A stretch of DNA of 64,000 nucleotides from Streptomyces pristinaespiralis (GCF_001278075.1 NZ_CP011340.1:1488001-1552000); one strand, 5' to 3'. Shown: positions 16,253-25,274, numbered from the stretch's first letter. Notes: generated by a model not told the origin, from the letters alone. Program-made: numbers and translations.

Positions 16253-17116
16253 TCAGTCCTTGCGGGCCGAGTACACGGTGCGCGCGGCGAGCATGTACGC
16301 GTCGGGCCGCCGCAGCAGCCCCTGCGGGTCCTCCGGGTCCAGCAGCCGGTCCAGGATCGCGATGTCCTCGTCCGGCAGCAGGCCCTCCACCATCCGGCGC
16401 TGCCACGCGAAGGCGGACACCAGCTGCTCGCGCACCGCCGCCGGCGCGGGCGCCGGGATGTCGAGGAGGAACGAGCGCGTACCGCTCGGCGTCAGCCCCG
16501 ACGCGGCGAGCAGTGCCCGCCAGTCCTCGACCTCGTCCTTCACCCCGGGCAGCTCCGCCCGCATCCGTACGAACCACTCGTCGACGGCGGCACCGAGACG
16601 GCTCTCCAGGCCGGGCCTGCCGATCCCGATGTCGCGCGGCAGGTGGCGGGCCGGCAGCCCGCCCTCGACGACGGCGACCAGGCCGCCGGGCCGCACCAGG
16701 CGGGCCAGCGCCCCGAGTGCGGCGCGCTGGTCGCCCAGGTGGTGCACGGAGCCCGCCGCCCAGACGAGGTCGGCCTCCCCCAGCTCCTCGATGCCGTCGG
16801 GCAGTTCGGCGTGGTGCGTACGGACGCGGTCGGCCTGGCCGTGGCGGGCGGCGCGCGCCTGCGCCCGTTCCAGCAGCGGCGCGGTGGCGTCCACGGCGAC
16901 GACCTCGGCGTAGGGGAAGGCCTCCGCCAGCAGCCCGGTGATCACGCCGGGACCGCTGCCGATGTCGAGTACGCGCCGGACGCCGCCGGCCGGCACCAGC
17001 TCGCGCAGCCAGTCCGCCGTCTGCCGGTACAGGGGGCTCTGCAGCTCGGCGCCCCGCTCCAGCAGGAGCGCGTGCTCGTCCCAGTCGATGTGTGTGGAGT
17101 CGTGGTGATGGCTCAT
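16253..17116 (-). CDS. Class I SAM-dependent methyltransferase
   Basis: A 287-residue Rossmann-fold methyltransferase. Motif I is VLDIGSGPGVITG, the acidic end of strand 2 is VVAVDAT, and motif III/post-III is ADLVWAAGSVHHLGD followed by LARLVRPGGLVAVVEGG. A helical C-terminal cap with WQRRMVEGLLPDEDIAILDRLL completes it. Substrate unknown. The ATG at 17116 is preferred; an in-frame GTG at 17122 is possible. It lies 27 nt downstream of the AraC-family gene on the same strand, so the two are probably co-transcribed and the regulator may control it. Confidence 0.88.
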   Translation of the reverse strand: MSHHHDSTHIDWDEHALLLERGAELQSPLYRQTADWLRELVPAGGVRRVLDIGSGPGVITGLLAEAFPYAEVVAVDATAPLLERAQARAARHGQADRVRTHHAELPDGIEELGEADLVWAAGSVHHLGDQRAALGALARLVRPGGLVAVVEGGLPARHLPRDIGIGRPGLESRLGAAVDEWFVRMRAELPGVKDEVEDWRALLAASGLTPSGTRSFLLDIPAPAPAAVREQLVSAFAWQRRMVEGLLPDEDIAILDRLLDPEDPQGLLRRPDAYMLAARTVYSARKD

Positions 17117-17143
17117 GGCCACAGAGTGGACCGGGATCTGCGC

Positions 17144-18106
17144 TTACGGCGAGCTTTGTTGCCGTTCCGGCAAAGCACCACCCGTTCGGTGCTCCTGCGG
17201 GCTGATGCCCCGTACCCGCTTGAAGGCGGCGCTCAAGGCGAAGGATCCGCTGTAGCCGACCTTCCTGGCCACGGCCTCCACCGTCGCGTCGCTCTCGCGC
17301 AGCAGGTCGGCGGCGAGCGCGAGCCGCCAGCCGGTGAGGTACGCCATCGGCGGCTCGCCGACGAGGTCGTTGAAGCGCCGGGCGAGCGCCGCCCGGGAGA
17401 CCCCGCACTCGGTGGCCAGCGACGCGACGGTCCAGGGCCGGGCCGGGCCGTCCTGGATCAGCCTCAGTGCCTGCCCGACCACGGGGTCGCCCATGGCCCG
17501 GTACCAGGCGGGGGCCTCCGCGTCCGGCCGGGAGAACCAGGTGCGCAGCACGGCGATCAGCAGCAGGTCCAGCACCCGGTCGAGCACCACGCTCTGGCCG
17601 GGGTCGTCGCGGGCGATCTCCTCGTCGAGCACCGTCATCAGCGGGTGGTTCCACACCTCGGCCGACAGGTGCAGCAGCGGCGGCAGCGCGTCCAGCAGCC
17701 GGCCGCTGACCTCGCCCTTCATCTGGTAGGTGCCGATCAGCACGGACGTCGAGCCGTCGGGCGCGTTGCCCCAGGTCCGTACGCCGAGCCGCATGGCCTG
17801 GGCGAGCGGTTCACCCTGGAGGGTGTGGCAGGTGCCGCCCGGGCCGATCCTCGCCTGCGGTTCCGCACCGGGTGCGTGGGAGACCGTGTACGGCTCCGGT
17901 CCGCGGGCGATCGCCACGTCGCCGGGCCGCAGCAGAACCGGTTCGCCGGAGGCCGGGGCGATCCACGACTCCCCCTGCGTGACGCACATGAGGCACAGCG
18001 GGGCCTCGTCGTCGATGTGCACGGACCACGGCGGCTCCATCACCATGCGCAGCAGAAAAGCCCCCCTGGCCCGCGGCCCGTCCAGAAGTCCGGCGAGAGC
18101 GTCCAT
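17144..18106 (-). CDS. AraC-family regulator with N-terminal cupin
   Basis: A 320-residue regulator. Residues about 1-190 are a cupin_6-type sensing domain (MDALAGLLDGPRARGAFLLRMVMEPPWS, GDVAIARGPEPYTV). The C-terminal 100 residues are the double-HTH AraC DNA-binding domain: WTVASLATECGVSRAALARRF, then VEAVARKVGYSGSFALSAAFKRVRGISPQEHR. ATG at 18106 begins the family-typical MDALAGLL. It is followed on the same strand by a methyltransferase 27 nt away. The inducer is unknown; related proteins often regulate neighbouring redox or detoxification genes. Confidence 0.92.
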   Translation of the reverse strand: MDALAGLLDGPRARGAFLLRMVMEPPWSVHIDDEAPLCLMCVTQGESWIAPASGEPVLLRPGDVAIARGPEPYTVSHAPGAEPQARIGPGGTCHTLQGEPLAQAMRLGVRTWGNAPDGSTSVLIGTYQMKGEVSGRLLDALPPLLHLSAEVWNHPLMTVLDEEIARDDPGQSVVLDRVLDLLLIAVLRTWFSRPDAEAPAWYRAMGDPVVGQALRLIQDGPARPWTVASLATECGVSRAALARRFNDLVGEPPMAYLTGWRLALAADLLRESDATVEAVARKVGYSGSFALSAAFKRVRGISPQEHRTGGALPERQQSSP

Positions 18107-18195
18107 GGCCACCAGCCTAGACGGACGCGTATGCCGGCACGGCTGCGACACCTGCTGACGACACCCGACGACGGCCTGCCCGGACCGCCCGCGCG

Positions 18196-18933
18196 TCAGC
18201 CTTCCTTGCGGAACGCGCGCAGGGTGTACGAGGGATCGGGGCGCCGGGTGTCCTGGCCCGGCAGCAGGGCCAGTCGCCCGGCGAGCGCGCGGGCCGTCGC
18301 GCCGTGCGGGTCGGTGAACCAGGAGCGGAAGCGTCCCGCCGACAGCGCGGTGGCGGCACCGCGGGGTGTGCGGCCCTGGCCGTGTCCGGTGAACTCCGCG
18401 CCGCCCGTGGGCCGCAGGCCGTGCGCCGCGGCGTACCGCTCGATCCTGTCGGCGCGGTCGGAGGCGGCGGCGAACGAGCGGTGCGGGCGCAGGACGGTGT
18501 CGATGTCGCTGTCCACGTCGTGGCCGGCGTCCTTGTCGACGGTCGTGACGAACACCCCGCCGGGCCTGAGCACCCGGGCGGCCTCCGCGACGGCCGCCTC
18601 GGACCGCGGCACGAGATGCAGCAGCCACACGGCGCTGACCGCGTCCACGGCCGCGTCGTGCAGCGGCAGCCTCGTCACGTCTCCGAGGACCACGAAGCCG
18701 CCGATGCGGCCCGCGGCCTTGCGGGCCATCCCGTACGAGCCGTCGCAGCCGAGCACGCGCAGACCGGGGCGGCGCAGCCGTTCGGTCACCAGGCCGGTGC
18801 CGCAGCCGATGTCGAGCAGCGTGCGCGCCCGGTCCGGCACCAGGCCGAGGACCGCCGCCGCGGCGGCCTCGGCCCTGGGCACGCCGCCGCGGGTGGCGTC
18901 GTACGCGTCGGCCTCACGGTCGTAGTCGAGCAT
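18196..18933 (-). CDS. Class I SAM-dependent methyltransferase
   Basis: A 245-residue protein with a clear SAM-binding fold: LLDIGCGTGLVTERL (motif I), VLGCDGSYGMARKA (strand 2), VLGDVTRLPLHDAAVDAVSAVWLLHLV and ARVLRPGGVFVTTVD. This is the ubiquinone/menaquinone-biosynthesis-like (UbiE-type) small-molecule methyltransferase pattern, but the substrate is not predictable. ATG at 18933. It is about 90 nt upstream of the AraC gene on the same strand, so it may lie in the same transcript, although the gap leaves room for a separate promoter. Confidence 0.88.
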   Translation of the reverse strand: MLDYDREADAYDATRGGVPRAEAAAAAVLGLVPDRARTLLDIGCGTGLVTERLRRPGLRVLGCDGSYGMARKAAGRIGGFVVLGDVTRLPLHDAAVDAVSAVWLLHLVPRSEAAVAEAARVLRPGGVFVTTVDKDAGHDVDSDIDTVLRPHRSFAAASDRADRIERYAAAHGLRPTGGAEFTGHGQGRTPRGAATALSAGRFRSWFTDPHGATARALAGRLALLPGQDTRRPDPSYTLRAFRKEG

Positions 18934-19039
18934 GGCCCGATCATGCCGGACAGGCGGTCCGACCGTGCCGCCTTCGCGGCGTGCCCAGGGCCTCTCGTCC
19001 GGATCCTGCCGGGCTCGCGCCCGATCCGAACAACGGACC

Positions 19040-19342
19040 CTAGTCCGCCCCGTGGGCCGGCGCGATCTTCTCGACGCGTTCGGCCAGCCCGAAGTCGCGT
19101 TCGGTCAGGGCGTTCACATCGTGCGACTGGACGGTCAGGGCGACCGTGTTGTAGCCGAGGGTGAGGTCGGAGTGGTGGTTCAGCTCTTCCTGGATCTGCG
19201 CGATGTGGACGACCAGGGCGGTCGCCGCGAAGTGCGAGTCGAGGCGGTAGGAGCGGGCGATCCTGTCGCCTTCCAGGGACCATCCGGGAAGCTCCCGGAG
19301 CCGGTCCTCGATCTCCTTCTGCGACAGCGGCGCGGTGGGCAT
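19040..19342 (-). CDS. 4a-hydroxytetrahydrobiopterin dehydratase
   Basis: A 100-residue pterin-4a-carbinolamine dehydratase. The family signature E-x3-H-H-x-D...Y..V.....H is present as EELNHHSDLTLGYNTVALTVQSHD, preceded by LPGWSLEGDRIARSYR. The enzyme dehydrates 4a-hydroxytetrahydropterin, regenerating the cofactor of aromatic amino acid hydroxylases; no hydroxylase gene is in this window. ATG at 19342 with GAAGGA about 9 nt upstream. It is divergent from the FBP-domain gene, with a palindrome between them. Confidence 0.93.
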   Translation of the reverse strand: MPTAPLSQKEIEDRLRELPGWSLEGDRIARSYRLDSHFAATALVVHIAQIQEELNHHSDLTLGYNTVALTVQSHDVNALTERDFGLAERVEKIAPAHGAD

Positions 19343-19395
19343 GGCCAGGATCCTTCCGGCAGGGGGCGGCGGACGGGAACACCATAGATCCGATG

Positions 19396-19409
19396 CCCGA
19401 TAAATCGGG
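19396..19409. promoter_or_regulatory. Palindrome between divergent pterin dehydratase and FBP genes
   Basis: CCCGAT-AA-ATCGGG at 19396-19409 is a perfect 6-bp inverted repeat with a 2-bp centre in an otherwise GC-rich gap. A TATGGT element on the minus strand (19386-19381) could be the -10 of the dehydratase promoter. The palindrome may be an operator serving both directions. Confidence 0.4.
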
Positions 19410-19444
19410 TGCCTGCACGGACCACGCTGTGTACGTTCCTCCGA

Positions 19445-19951
19445 GTGGAACCATTGACCGACAAACAGATCCGTGCCTCCTTCGTGAACTGCACCAAGGG
19501 CGAGGCGACGCGTATGCGCCTGCCCGCCGACTTCGCCGAACTTCCCTGGCCCGACCTGGACTTTCTGGGCTGGGTCGATCCGGGCGCACCGCTGAAGGCG
19601 CATCTGGTGCTGCCCCGGGAGGAGGGACCGGTCGGCATCACGCTCCGTGTCCCGTCCACCGGGCGGACCAGCGCGGTGAAGTCGAGCATGTGCCAGGCGT
19701 GTCTCACCGCCCACGCCTCGTCGGGCGTGACCCTGTTCGCGGCGCCGCTGGCCGGCGCGGCGGGCCGGGAGGGGAACACGGTCGGCACGTACCTCTGCGC
19801 CGATCTGGCGTGTTCGCTGTACATCCGCGGCAAGAGGCAGCCGAAGCTGCGCCACGGACGGTACGAGGAGAACCTCACGCTGGAGGAGCAGATCGACCGG
19901 ACCACCGGCAATCTGTGGGCCTTCGCCGACAAGGTGCTCGGCCTGCGCTGA
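19445..19951 (+). CDS. FBP-domain treble-clef zinc-finger protein
   Basis: A 168-residue protein of the FBP_C family (elongation-factor-G-binding-protein type, named after a staphylococcal fibronectin-binding-protein annotation). The start of the fold is LTDKQIRASFVNCTKGEATRM. Four later cysteines, SSMCQACLTA and LCADLACSLY, supply the treble-clef zinc site, and LEEQIDRTTGNLWAFADKVL ends the protein. Relatives bind EF-G or ribosomes, so a translation-associated role is plausible but not shown. GTG at 19445 is the best family-consistent start; no Shine-Dalgarno is evident. Confidence 0.85.
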   Translation: MEPLTDKQIRASFVNCTKGEATRMRLPADFAELPWPDLDFLGWVDPGAPLKAHLVLPREEGPVGITLRVPSTGRTSAVKSSMCQACLTAHASSGVTLFAAPLAGAAGREGNTVGTYLCADLACSLYIRGKRQPKLRHGRYEENLTLEEQIDRTTGNLWAFADKVLGLR

Positions 19952-20012
19952 GCCGCCGGGCGCGCCGGTCCCGGCCGGCAGGATCCGGGCAGGTCCGGCC
20001 CCCGGGGGGGGA

Positions 20013-21551
20013 TCAGCGGCCCGCGGCCAGGACCTGTTCGATCGTGTCGGCCTCCGCTGCGGACTTGTCCGGCCGGTGGCGCAGCACCCGGGCGAACCGC
20101 AGGGCGACGCCCGCCGGGTAGCGGGTGGACCGCTGGAGCCCGTCGTAGGCGATCTCCACGACCAGTTCCGGCCGGACGCGCACGGTGAAACCGTCGTCCT
20201 CGACGGCCAGTTCCCGCAGCATGTCGGTCTGCCGGCGCAGCATCTCGTCGGTGAGGCCCTTGAAGGTCTTCCCGAGCATCACGAAGCCGCCGTCGGCGGA
20301 GCGGGCGCCGAGGTGCAGGTTGGAGAGCAGTCCGGTGCGCCGGCCGTGGCCCCGTTCGACGGCCAGGACCACCAGGTCCAGGGTGTGCACCGGCTTGACC
20401 TTGAGCCATGAGCGGCCGCGGCGGCCGGCGCTGTACGGCGCGTCCAGCGCCTTGACGAGGACACCCTCGTGCCCGCGGTCGAGGGTCGCGGTGAAGAACT
20501 CCTCCGCGGCGGCGACCTGTGCGGGATCGGACGGATCCTCGACGACCGTGCGCCGTACCCGCGTCGGTTCGGGGACGAGCCGGGCGAGGATCCGGTGCCG
20601 TTCACGGCCCGGGAGGTCGAGCACCGGCTCCCCGTCGGCGGCGAGGACGTCGAAGTACACGGGATACAGCGGCAACGTGGTGCGGGCGGCCTCGACGTCG
20701 AGGCGCGAGCCCACCCGGGAGGCGATGTCCTGGAAGGGGACGGGCCGGCCGTCCGGTGCCATCGCGATGACCTCGCCGTCGAGGATGAACCGGTCGCCCG
20801 TCATCTCCCGTGTCCGCTGGGCCACTTCGGGGAGCCGGTCGGTGATGTCGTCGAGGGACCTGGTGAAGATCCGGACATCGGAACCCTCGCGGTGCACCTG
20901 CACGCGGATGCCGTCGAGCTTCTCCTCGACCACGCAGGCGGCACCGAGGGTCCCGGCCGCCTCCGTCACGGATTTGGCGCTGTGGGCGAGCATGGGCTGC
21001 ACGGGGTTGCCGACCCTCAGCCGGAACTCTTCGAGTGCCGCCGGGCCGCCGGCGAGCAGCGCCGCGGCGACACGGGGCAGTGACCCCTCCAGCATGACGG
21101 CGCGGCGCACGTCCGCCGACGGGGCCCCCGCGGCCTTCGCGACGGCCTCCAGCGCGACGGCGTCCAGGGCGCCCTGGCGGACCTCGCCGGTGAGGAGCCG
21201 TACGAGGAACTCCTGTTCCTCCGCGGTGGCCGCCGACATCAGCCGGTGCACGCGGGTGCGGCGTTCCGCCTGGGCGCCGGGGCCGGAGACCTGGGCGAGC
21301 GCCGTGAGCGCGGCGTCGGCCTCGCCGACGGTGAGGGACGGCACGGCGGCGGGCGGCACGGACTCCTTGAGGACGCTCCACCCGATGCCGATGCGGCCCT
21401 GGGGCACCCGCCCGGCCAGGTAGGAGATGACCAGGGCGACGTCCTCCGGCAAGGCCTCCGCGAAGAGGTCCGCCAGCGCGGCGATCTTGCGCGAGCGGGC
21501 CGAGGTGGCGGCCACCTCACGGGACACTTCGGCGACGCGGGCGAGCAGCAT
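20013..21551 (-). CDS. ATP-dependent DNA ligase
   Basis: A 512-residue ligase of the archaeal/eukaryotic-like ATP-dependent type. The N-terminal half is the helical DNA-binding domain (IAALADLFAEALPEDVALVISYLAG). The nucleotidyltransferase core has the adenylation motif EEKLDGIRVQVH with catalytic Lys, motif III FILDGEVIAM, motif IV HEGVLVK and motif V WLKVKP. The OB-fold ends with RPELVVEIAYDGLQRSTRYPAGVALRFAR. It seals nicks using ATP, in addition to the essential NAD-dependent LigA carried elsewhere in such genomes. ATG at 21551. It is divergent from the PI-PLC-like gene. Confidence 0.95.
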   Translation of the reverse strand: MLLARVAEVSREVAATSARSRKIAALADLFAEALPEDVALVISYLAGRVPQGRIGIGWSVLKESVPPAAVPSLTVGEADAALTALAQVSGPGAQAERRTRVHRLMSAATAEEQEFLVRLLTGEVRQGALDAVALEAVAKAAGAPSADVRRAVMLEGSLPRVAAALLAGGPAALEEFRLRVGNPVQPMLAHSAKSVTEAAGTLGAACVVEEKLDGIRVQVHREGSDVRIFTRSLDDITDRLPEVAQRTREMTGDRFILDGEVIAMAPDGRPVPFQDIASRVGSRLDVEAARTTLPLYPVYFDVLAADGEPVLDLPGRERHRILARLVPEPTRVRRTVVEDPSDPAQVAAAEEFFTATLDRGHEGVLVKALDAPYSAGRRGRSWLKVKPVHTLDLVVLAVERGHGRRTGLLSNLHLGARSADGGFVMLGKTFKGLTDEMLRRQTDMLRELAVEDDGFTVRVRPELVVEIAYDGLQRSTRYPAGVALRFARVLRHRPDKSAAEADTIEQVLAAGR

Positions 21552-21740
21552 GCGGCCATCGTGCCCCGGTCGGGCGACGCACGCACCCCCGGCGCGGAGG
21601 TCCGGCCGATCAGCCCGGGACGGCCGGGCCGCGCCGCACACCCGGCGCGTACGGAACGGCCGGGTACAGTCTCCCCACGGTTCACCCAACTCCCCTAATG
21701 TGCGCTCGATTTGACCACTCGACGCACAGACAGGGGCCCC

Positions 21741-22799
21741 ATGGGAACGTTCTCCCGCGCCGCTACGACGACGGCCGTCGCCGCCGGACTCCTCGCCGCC
21801 GCGCTCGCTCCGGCGCAGGCGTCCACCACCGGCCCCGCGGACACCGGGCAGCTGCCCTACTCCGCCACGACCGGGGTCGGCGTCCACAACGCCTACGAGA
21901 AGTCGAAGTACGCGTACTTCGCGGACGCGCTCGACTCGGGCGCGGCGATGCTCGAGATCGACGTGTGGACCAACGCCTTCGGCAGATCGTGGCGGGTCTC
22001 GCACAGCAACCCGGTGGGCAACGACAACAACTGCGTGAACGCCGCCGTCGCCGCCGAGCTGCGCGCCAAGGCCCGCAACCAGGACCTGGGCGGCTGCCTG
22101 GCCGACATGAGGGCCTGGCACGACGCGCACCCCGGCCATCGGCCGATCCTGATCAAGCTGGAGCTGAAGGACGGCTTCCAGGGCGGTCAGGGCCGGGGGC
22201 CGGCGGCGCTGGACTCCCTGCTGAGGGCGCGGCTCGGGGACGCCCTGTACCGGCCGGCGGACCTGGCAGGCGGGCACCCGGATCTCGACACCGCGGTGCG
22301 GGCGGACGGCTGGCCGGCGCGTTCGGCGCTGGCCGGGAAGTTCGTCGTCGAGCTGATACCGGGCACGCTCGAGGAGGACAACCCGTTCGACTCGCTGTGG
22401 ACCGACCGGGAGTACGCGACCCATCTGCGCGATCTCCGGGCGGCGGGCCGTCTCGGCGAGGCGGGCGCGTTCCCCGCCGTGCACCACGCCGCGGCGGGCG
22501 ACCCGCGCACCCGGTACGCGGACCCCTCGATCCGGCCGTGGTTCGTCGTGTTCGACGGCGACGCGGGGGCGTACGCGGGCGGGACGGTCGACACCTCCTG
22601 GTACGACCGCAACCACTACCTCGTCGTCATGACGGACGCGCACGGCGTCGCGCCCGCGATCGACGGGACGAACCCGACGGAGCAGCAGGCCCGCGATCGC
22701 GTCGCGCTGCTGGCGGGACGGCACGCGAGCGTGGTGTCCGCCGACTGGTACCCGCTGCCGCAGGTGCTGGGCTCCGTGGTACCGCGGGGCGGTGAGTGA
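21741..22799 (+). CDS. Secreted PI-specific phospholipase C-like protein
   Basis: A 352-residue exported protein with a Sec-type signal peptide (MGTFSRAATTTAVAAGLLAAALAPAQA). The mature part begins LPYSATTGVGVHNAYEKSKY, where VHNAYEK is the first catalytic-histidine segment of PI-PLC-X TIM barrels. EIDVWTN supplies an acidic metal-ligand segment and VSHSNPVG a second histidine. This places it with the Ca2+-dependent phosphoinositide-specific phospholipase C-like group of Streptomyces. It may hydrolyse phosphoinositides or related phosphodiesters outside the cell. ATG at 21741 with a purine-rich AGGGGC just upstream. Confidence 0.82.
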   Translation: MGTFSRAATTTAVAAGLLAAALAPAQASTTGPADTGQLPYSATTGVGVHNAYEKSKYAYFADALDSGAAMLEIDVWTNAFGRSWRVSHSNPVGNDNNCVNAAVAAELRAKARNQDLGGCLADMRAWHDAHPGHRPILIKLELKDGFQGGQGRGPAALDSLLRARLGDALYRPADLAGGHPDLDTAVRADGWPARSALAGKFVVELIPGTLEEDNPFDSLWTDREYATHLRDLRAAGRLGEAGAFPAVHHAAAGDPRTRYADPSIRPWFVVFDGDAGAYAGGTVDTSWYDRNHYLVVMTDAHGVAPAIDGTNPTEQQARDRVALLAGRHASVVSADWYPLPQVLGSVVPRGGE

Positions 22800-23310
22800 C
22801 GGAGGCCGGAAGCCGCCCCCGGGGTAACGGCGAGTAACACTCGTCACAGACGGGGCCATGGATGCCACGGATGGCCGTTCGATGGTTTATCGTTCATCTA
22901 CACGTGGATGTGAATGGGGCACAGCCCCCGGACCTCGCCATCTGCGCACCGGGGAGACCGTTCGACCGACGCCCCCGTGGAGCGCATCACCCAGCGGCGA
23001 CCGCCGTTCGCACCACACCCAGTGACCGCCCCGGCCGGAAACCCCCGTCCGGCCGGGGCCTCCCCTTCCCCACCTGCCGCGCCCCCGGCCGGACGCCGTG
23101 CGGATGCGCTTTCCCGGATACCCGCCCGTAACCGGTCGGCGGTCCGAATTACACGGATATGCGGTGGCGCAAAACCCTAGCCATCCTGGCTCAATCGTTT
23201 CAGTCTTGGTGATGCAGGTCACACGCGCCACTGGCGTCGCTCGCGGGGCTCCTGTCCGTGACGACGTACGTGCACGAGAGCGGAACCGCGCAGCAGCAGA
23301 GGAGCGAGCG
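22800..23310. promoter_or_regulatory. 511-bp intergenic region upstream of the SsgA-like gene
   Basis: No supportable gene. Visible features are a short hairpin CGAGT-AAC-ACTCG (22831-22843), possibly ending the phospholipase transcript, a relatively AT-rich patch around 22870-22920, and AGCCA-TCC-TGGCT (23179-23191), a 5-bp inverted repeat in an AT-richer stretch that could lie at the SsgA-like gene promoter. GAGGAG 7 nt before 23311 is the ribosome-binding site. A long leader or an unannotated small RNA cannot be excluded. Confidence 0.35.
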
Positions 23311-23730
23311 ATGTCATCGACCATCGAGCAATCCGTCCGGGCCCGTCTCATCAGCGATGCGCCCCACTCCCTGGCCGTGCCGGTGGTTCTGCGCTACTGC
23401 GACACCGACCCGTTCGCCGTCCGCATGGTCTTCCCCCCGGAAGCCTGCCTGAACGACACCGGCGTGACCTGGACCTTCGCCCGCAGCCTGCTCGACGCCG
23501 GACTGCGTGCGCCGACCGGCGACGGCGACGTGCACATCTGGCCGTGCGGACGCGTGCAGACGATGGTCGAGCTGCGCTCGCCGGAGGGTGTCGCGCTGCT
23601 CCAGCTCGACACGGCCGGCCTGCGCCGGTTCCTGGTCCGCTCGTACGCGACCGTACCGGCGGGCAACGAGGCGGCGGCCCTGGACATCGAACGGGCCCTC
23701 GCGGCGCTGCTGGGCAACGCCCGGGGCTGA
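23311..23730 (+). CDS. SsgA-like sporulation and cell division protein (SALP)
   Basis: A 139-residue member of the SsgA-like family, found only in morphologically complex actinomycetes. Family hallmarks are VPVVLRYCDTDPFAVRMVFPPEA, VTWTFARSLLDAGLRAPTGDGDVHIWPCG and LLQLDTAGLRRFLVRSYATVPAGNE. SALPs localise or control peptidoglycan synthesis and septation during aerial hyphal development; SsgB for example recruits FtsZ. The sequence is not SsgA or SsgB itself. The MSSTIEQSVRARL start reminds me of the SsgD/E/G group, but I cannot assign it. ATG at 23311 with a good ribosome-binding site; a 511-bp upstream region suggests its own regulation. Confidence 0.92.
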   Translation: MSSTIEQSVRARLISDAPHSLAVPVVLRYCDTDPFAVRMVFPPEACLNDTGVTWTFARSLLDAGLRAPTGDGDVHIWPCGRVQTMVELRSPEGVALLQLDTAGLRRFLVRSYATVPAGNEAAALDIERALAALLGNARG

Positions 23731-23742
23731 GCGGGCCGCCCT

Positions 23743-23769
23743 GCCGGGCCGGCGCCCCCGCGGCCCGGC
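23743..23769 (+). terminator. Hairpin terminator after the SsgA-like gene
   Basis: GCCGGGCCG (23743-23751) and CGGCCCGGC (23761-23769) form a perfect 9-bp stem with a 9-nt C-rich loop, starting 13 nt after the stop codon. Confidence 0.55.
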
Positions 23770-23829
23770 GGACGGTCCGCTGCAGCCCGCGGGTGGGTCA
23801 CCGGTGGCCGGCGTACTACGGTCTGGACC

Positions 23830-24657
23830 ATGACAACTGTCGCGTCCGGTACGGGAGTAGGGCCGCTGCTGCGCGGCTGGCGCGAGCGCCGGCGGCTGAG
23901 CCAGCTCGAACTGGCTCTGCGCGCCGGATCCTCCGCCCGCCACATCAGCTTCGTCGAGACGGGCCGCTCCCGCCCCAGCGAGGACATGGTCCTGCGCCTC
24001 GCCGAGCACCTCGACGTCCCGGTGCGGGAACGCAACTCCCTCCTGCTGGCGGCCGGTTACGCACCCCGGTACGCGGAGACACCGCTGGGCGACCCGGCGA
24101 TGGAGGCACTGCGTCAGGGCATGGAGCAGCTTCTGAACGGCTACGAGCCGTACCCCGCGCTGGTCGTCGACGGCACGTACGCCGTGCTCGCCGCGAACCG
24201 GGGGATCGCGATGCTGCTCGACGGCCTGCCGGAGCACCTGCTCGCGCCACCGCTGAACGCCATGCGGATCACGCTGCACCCCGAAGGTCTCGCGCCGCGC
24301 ATCCGCAACCTGCGGCAGTGGCGCGCCCATCTGCTGGCCCAGATGGAGCGGCAGCTCGCGCTGGCCCGTTCCGACGCGCTGCGCGCGGTGTACGACGAGG
24401 TCGCCGCCTATCCGCTCCCGGAGACCGGCGACGACACGCACGCGGACACCGAGGACGAAGAGGCGGGGCAGGAGGCTCCGTTCCCCTACTTCGCGCTGCC
24501 GCTGCGGATCGAGCACGAGGGCCGGGTCCTCTCCTTCGTGTCGTCGATCTCGACCTTCAACACGCCCATGGACGTGACCGTCGCCGAGCTGGCCATCGAG
24601 ACGCTGCTCCCGGCCGACCCGGCGACGGTGAAGTACCTCCAGTCGCTCACGCCCTAG
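23830..24657 (+). CDS. XRE-family regulator with MmyB-like ligand-binding domain
   Basis: A 275-residue regulator. The N-terminal HTH_XRE occupies residues about 9-70 (LLRGWRERRRLSQLELALRAGSSARHISFVETGRSRPS). The rest is an MmyB-like, PAS-related ligand-binding domain (GYEPYPALVVDGTYAVLAANRG, MRITLHPEGLAPRIRNLRQWRAHLL, SSISTFNTPMDVTVAELAIETLLPAD). A fatty-acid-like ligand is known for the type protein. An acidic insertion (GDDTHADTEDEEAGQE) splits the domain. TACGGT at 23817-23822 lies 7 nt before the ATG and there is no Shine-Dalgarno, so the transcript is probably leaderless. Its 3' end overlaps the convergent membrane-protein gene by 11 bp. Confidence 0.92.
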   Translation: MTTVASGTGVGPLLRGWRERRRLSQLELALRAGSSARHISFVETGRSRPSEDMVLRLAEHLDVPVRERNSLLLAAGYAPRYAETPLGDPAMEALRQGMEQLLNGYEPYPALVVDGTYAVLAANRGIAMLLDGLPEHLLAPPLNAMRITLHPEGLAPRIRNLRQWRAHLLAQMERQLALARSDALRAVYDEVAAYPLPETGDDTHADTEDEEAGQEAPFPYFALPLRIEHEGRVLSFVSSISTFNTPMDVTVAELAIETLLPADPATVKYLQSLTP

Positions 24658-25066
24658 CGGTGGCGCGCAGCGCGGACCACTGGAGGACGGCGAAGCCGGC
24701 GACCGTCAGCGCCTGGATCACGGCCCAGGCGGCGCCCACGGCGGTGGGATCCAGCCACAGGGCGAGGGCGGCGATGCTGAGCACCGACCACAGGATGTTC
24801 GTGTCGACGACCAGGGTGACGGCGGTCCGCGGCGGCCGGGGGCGGGCGGCGAGCAGGCCGACGCACGCCGCGTAGGCGGTCAGGAAGACACCGAGGCCGA
24901 GCAGCAGGGTGCCGTCGACACCGAGGAGCCGCCCGAGCGGCCCGGAAGCGAACACGTACGCGAGGCCGTTGGCGCCGGTCACGGCGGCGTCGGCGGCGAG
25001 GAACCGGCGCAGCATGGTCTGCGGCTCGGTGGTGCGTGAGATGCCGGCGAGCAGGGTTGCGGACAT
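24647..25066 (-). CDS. Four-helix integral membrane protein of unknown function
   Basis: A 139-residue protein with four predicted transmembrane helices (AAVTGANGLAYVFA, LLLGLGVFLTAYAACVGLLAA, TLVVDTNILWSVLSIAALALW, AAWAVIQALTVAGFAVLQW) separated by short loops. This pattern is common in small actinobacterial proteins annotated as integral membrane proteins; I recognise no function. The ATG at 25066 lies about 270 bp from the divergent Rid-family gene. The stop overlaps the last 11 bp of the convergent XRE regulator, leaving no room for a terminator between them. Confidence 0.75.
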   Translation of the reverse strand: MSATLLAGISRTTEPQTMLRRFLAADAAVTGANGLAYVFASGPLGRLLGVDGTLLLGLGVFLTAYAACVGLLAARPRPPRTAVTLVVDTNILWSVLSIAALALWLDPTAVGAAWAVIQALTVAGFAVLQWSALRATARA

Positions 25067-25274
25067 GGCGGATCAGCCTCCGTCGAGGTTGCTTGGCTGG
25101 TCGTGGACCCGGAGCCCGGACGGAGTGCGCCGCCCGGGCCCCGGTGCTCACAGAGTGCCCGGCGCCCGCCGGGAGGTCGATTACGCCGCAGGTAATGAGG
25201 CAGCGGACAGGACGGCGTCCGGCTCCCTTCGCCGGTCCCGGGACGTGGAGGCAGCGATAAAGGGGAGGCGGAGA

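Noticed and set aside
20013..22868. Long extension of the DNA ligase frame to 22868
   Set aside because: The ligase family N-terminus begins at MLLARVAEV (21551). The upstream part is antisense to the signal-peptide-bearing PI-PLC-like gene and has no ligase similarity.
22860..22920. Near-palindrome around CACGTG (about 22900) as a specific operator
   Set aside because: The arms are imperfect and a CACGTG core is common by chance; its position relative to the SsgA-like gene (400 bp) gives no support.
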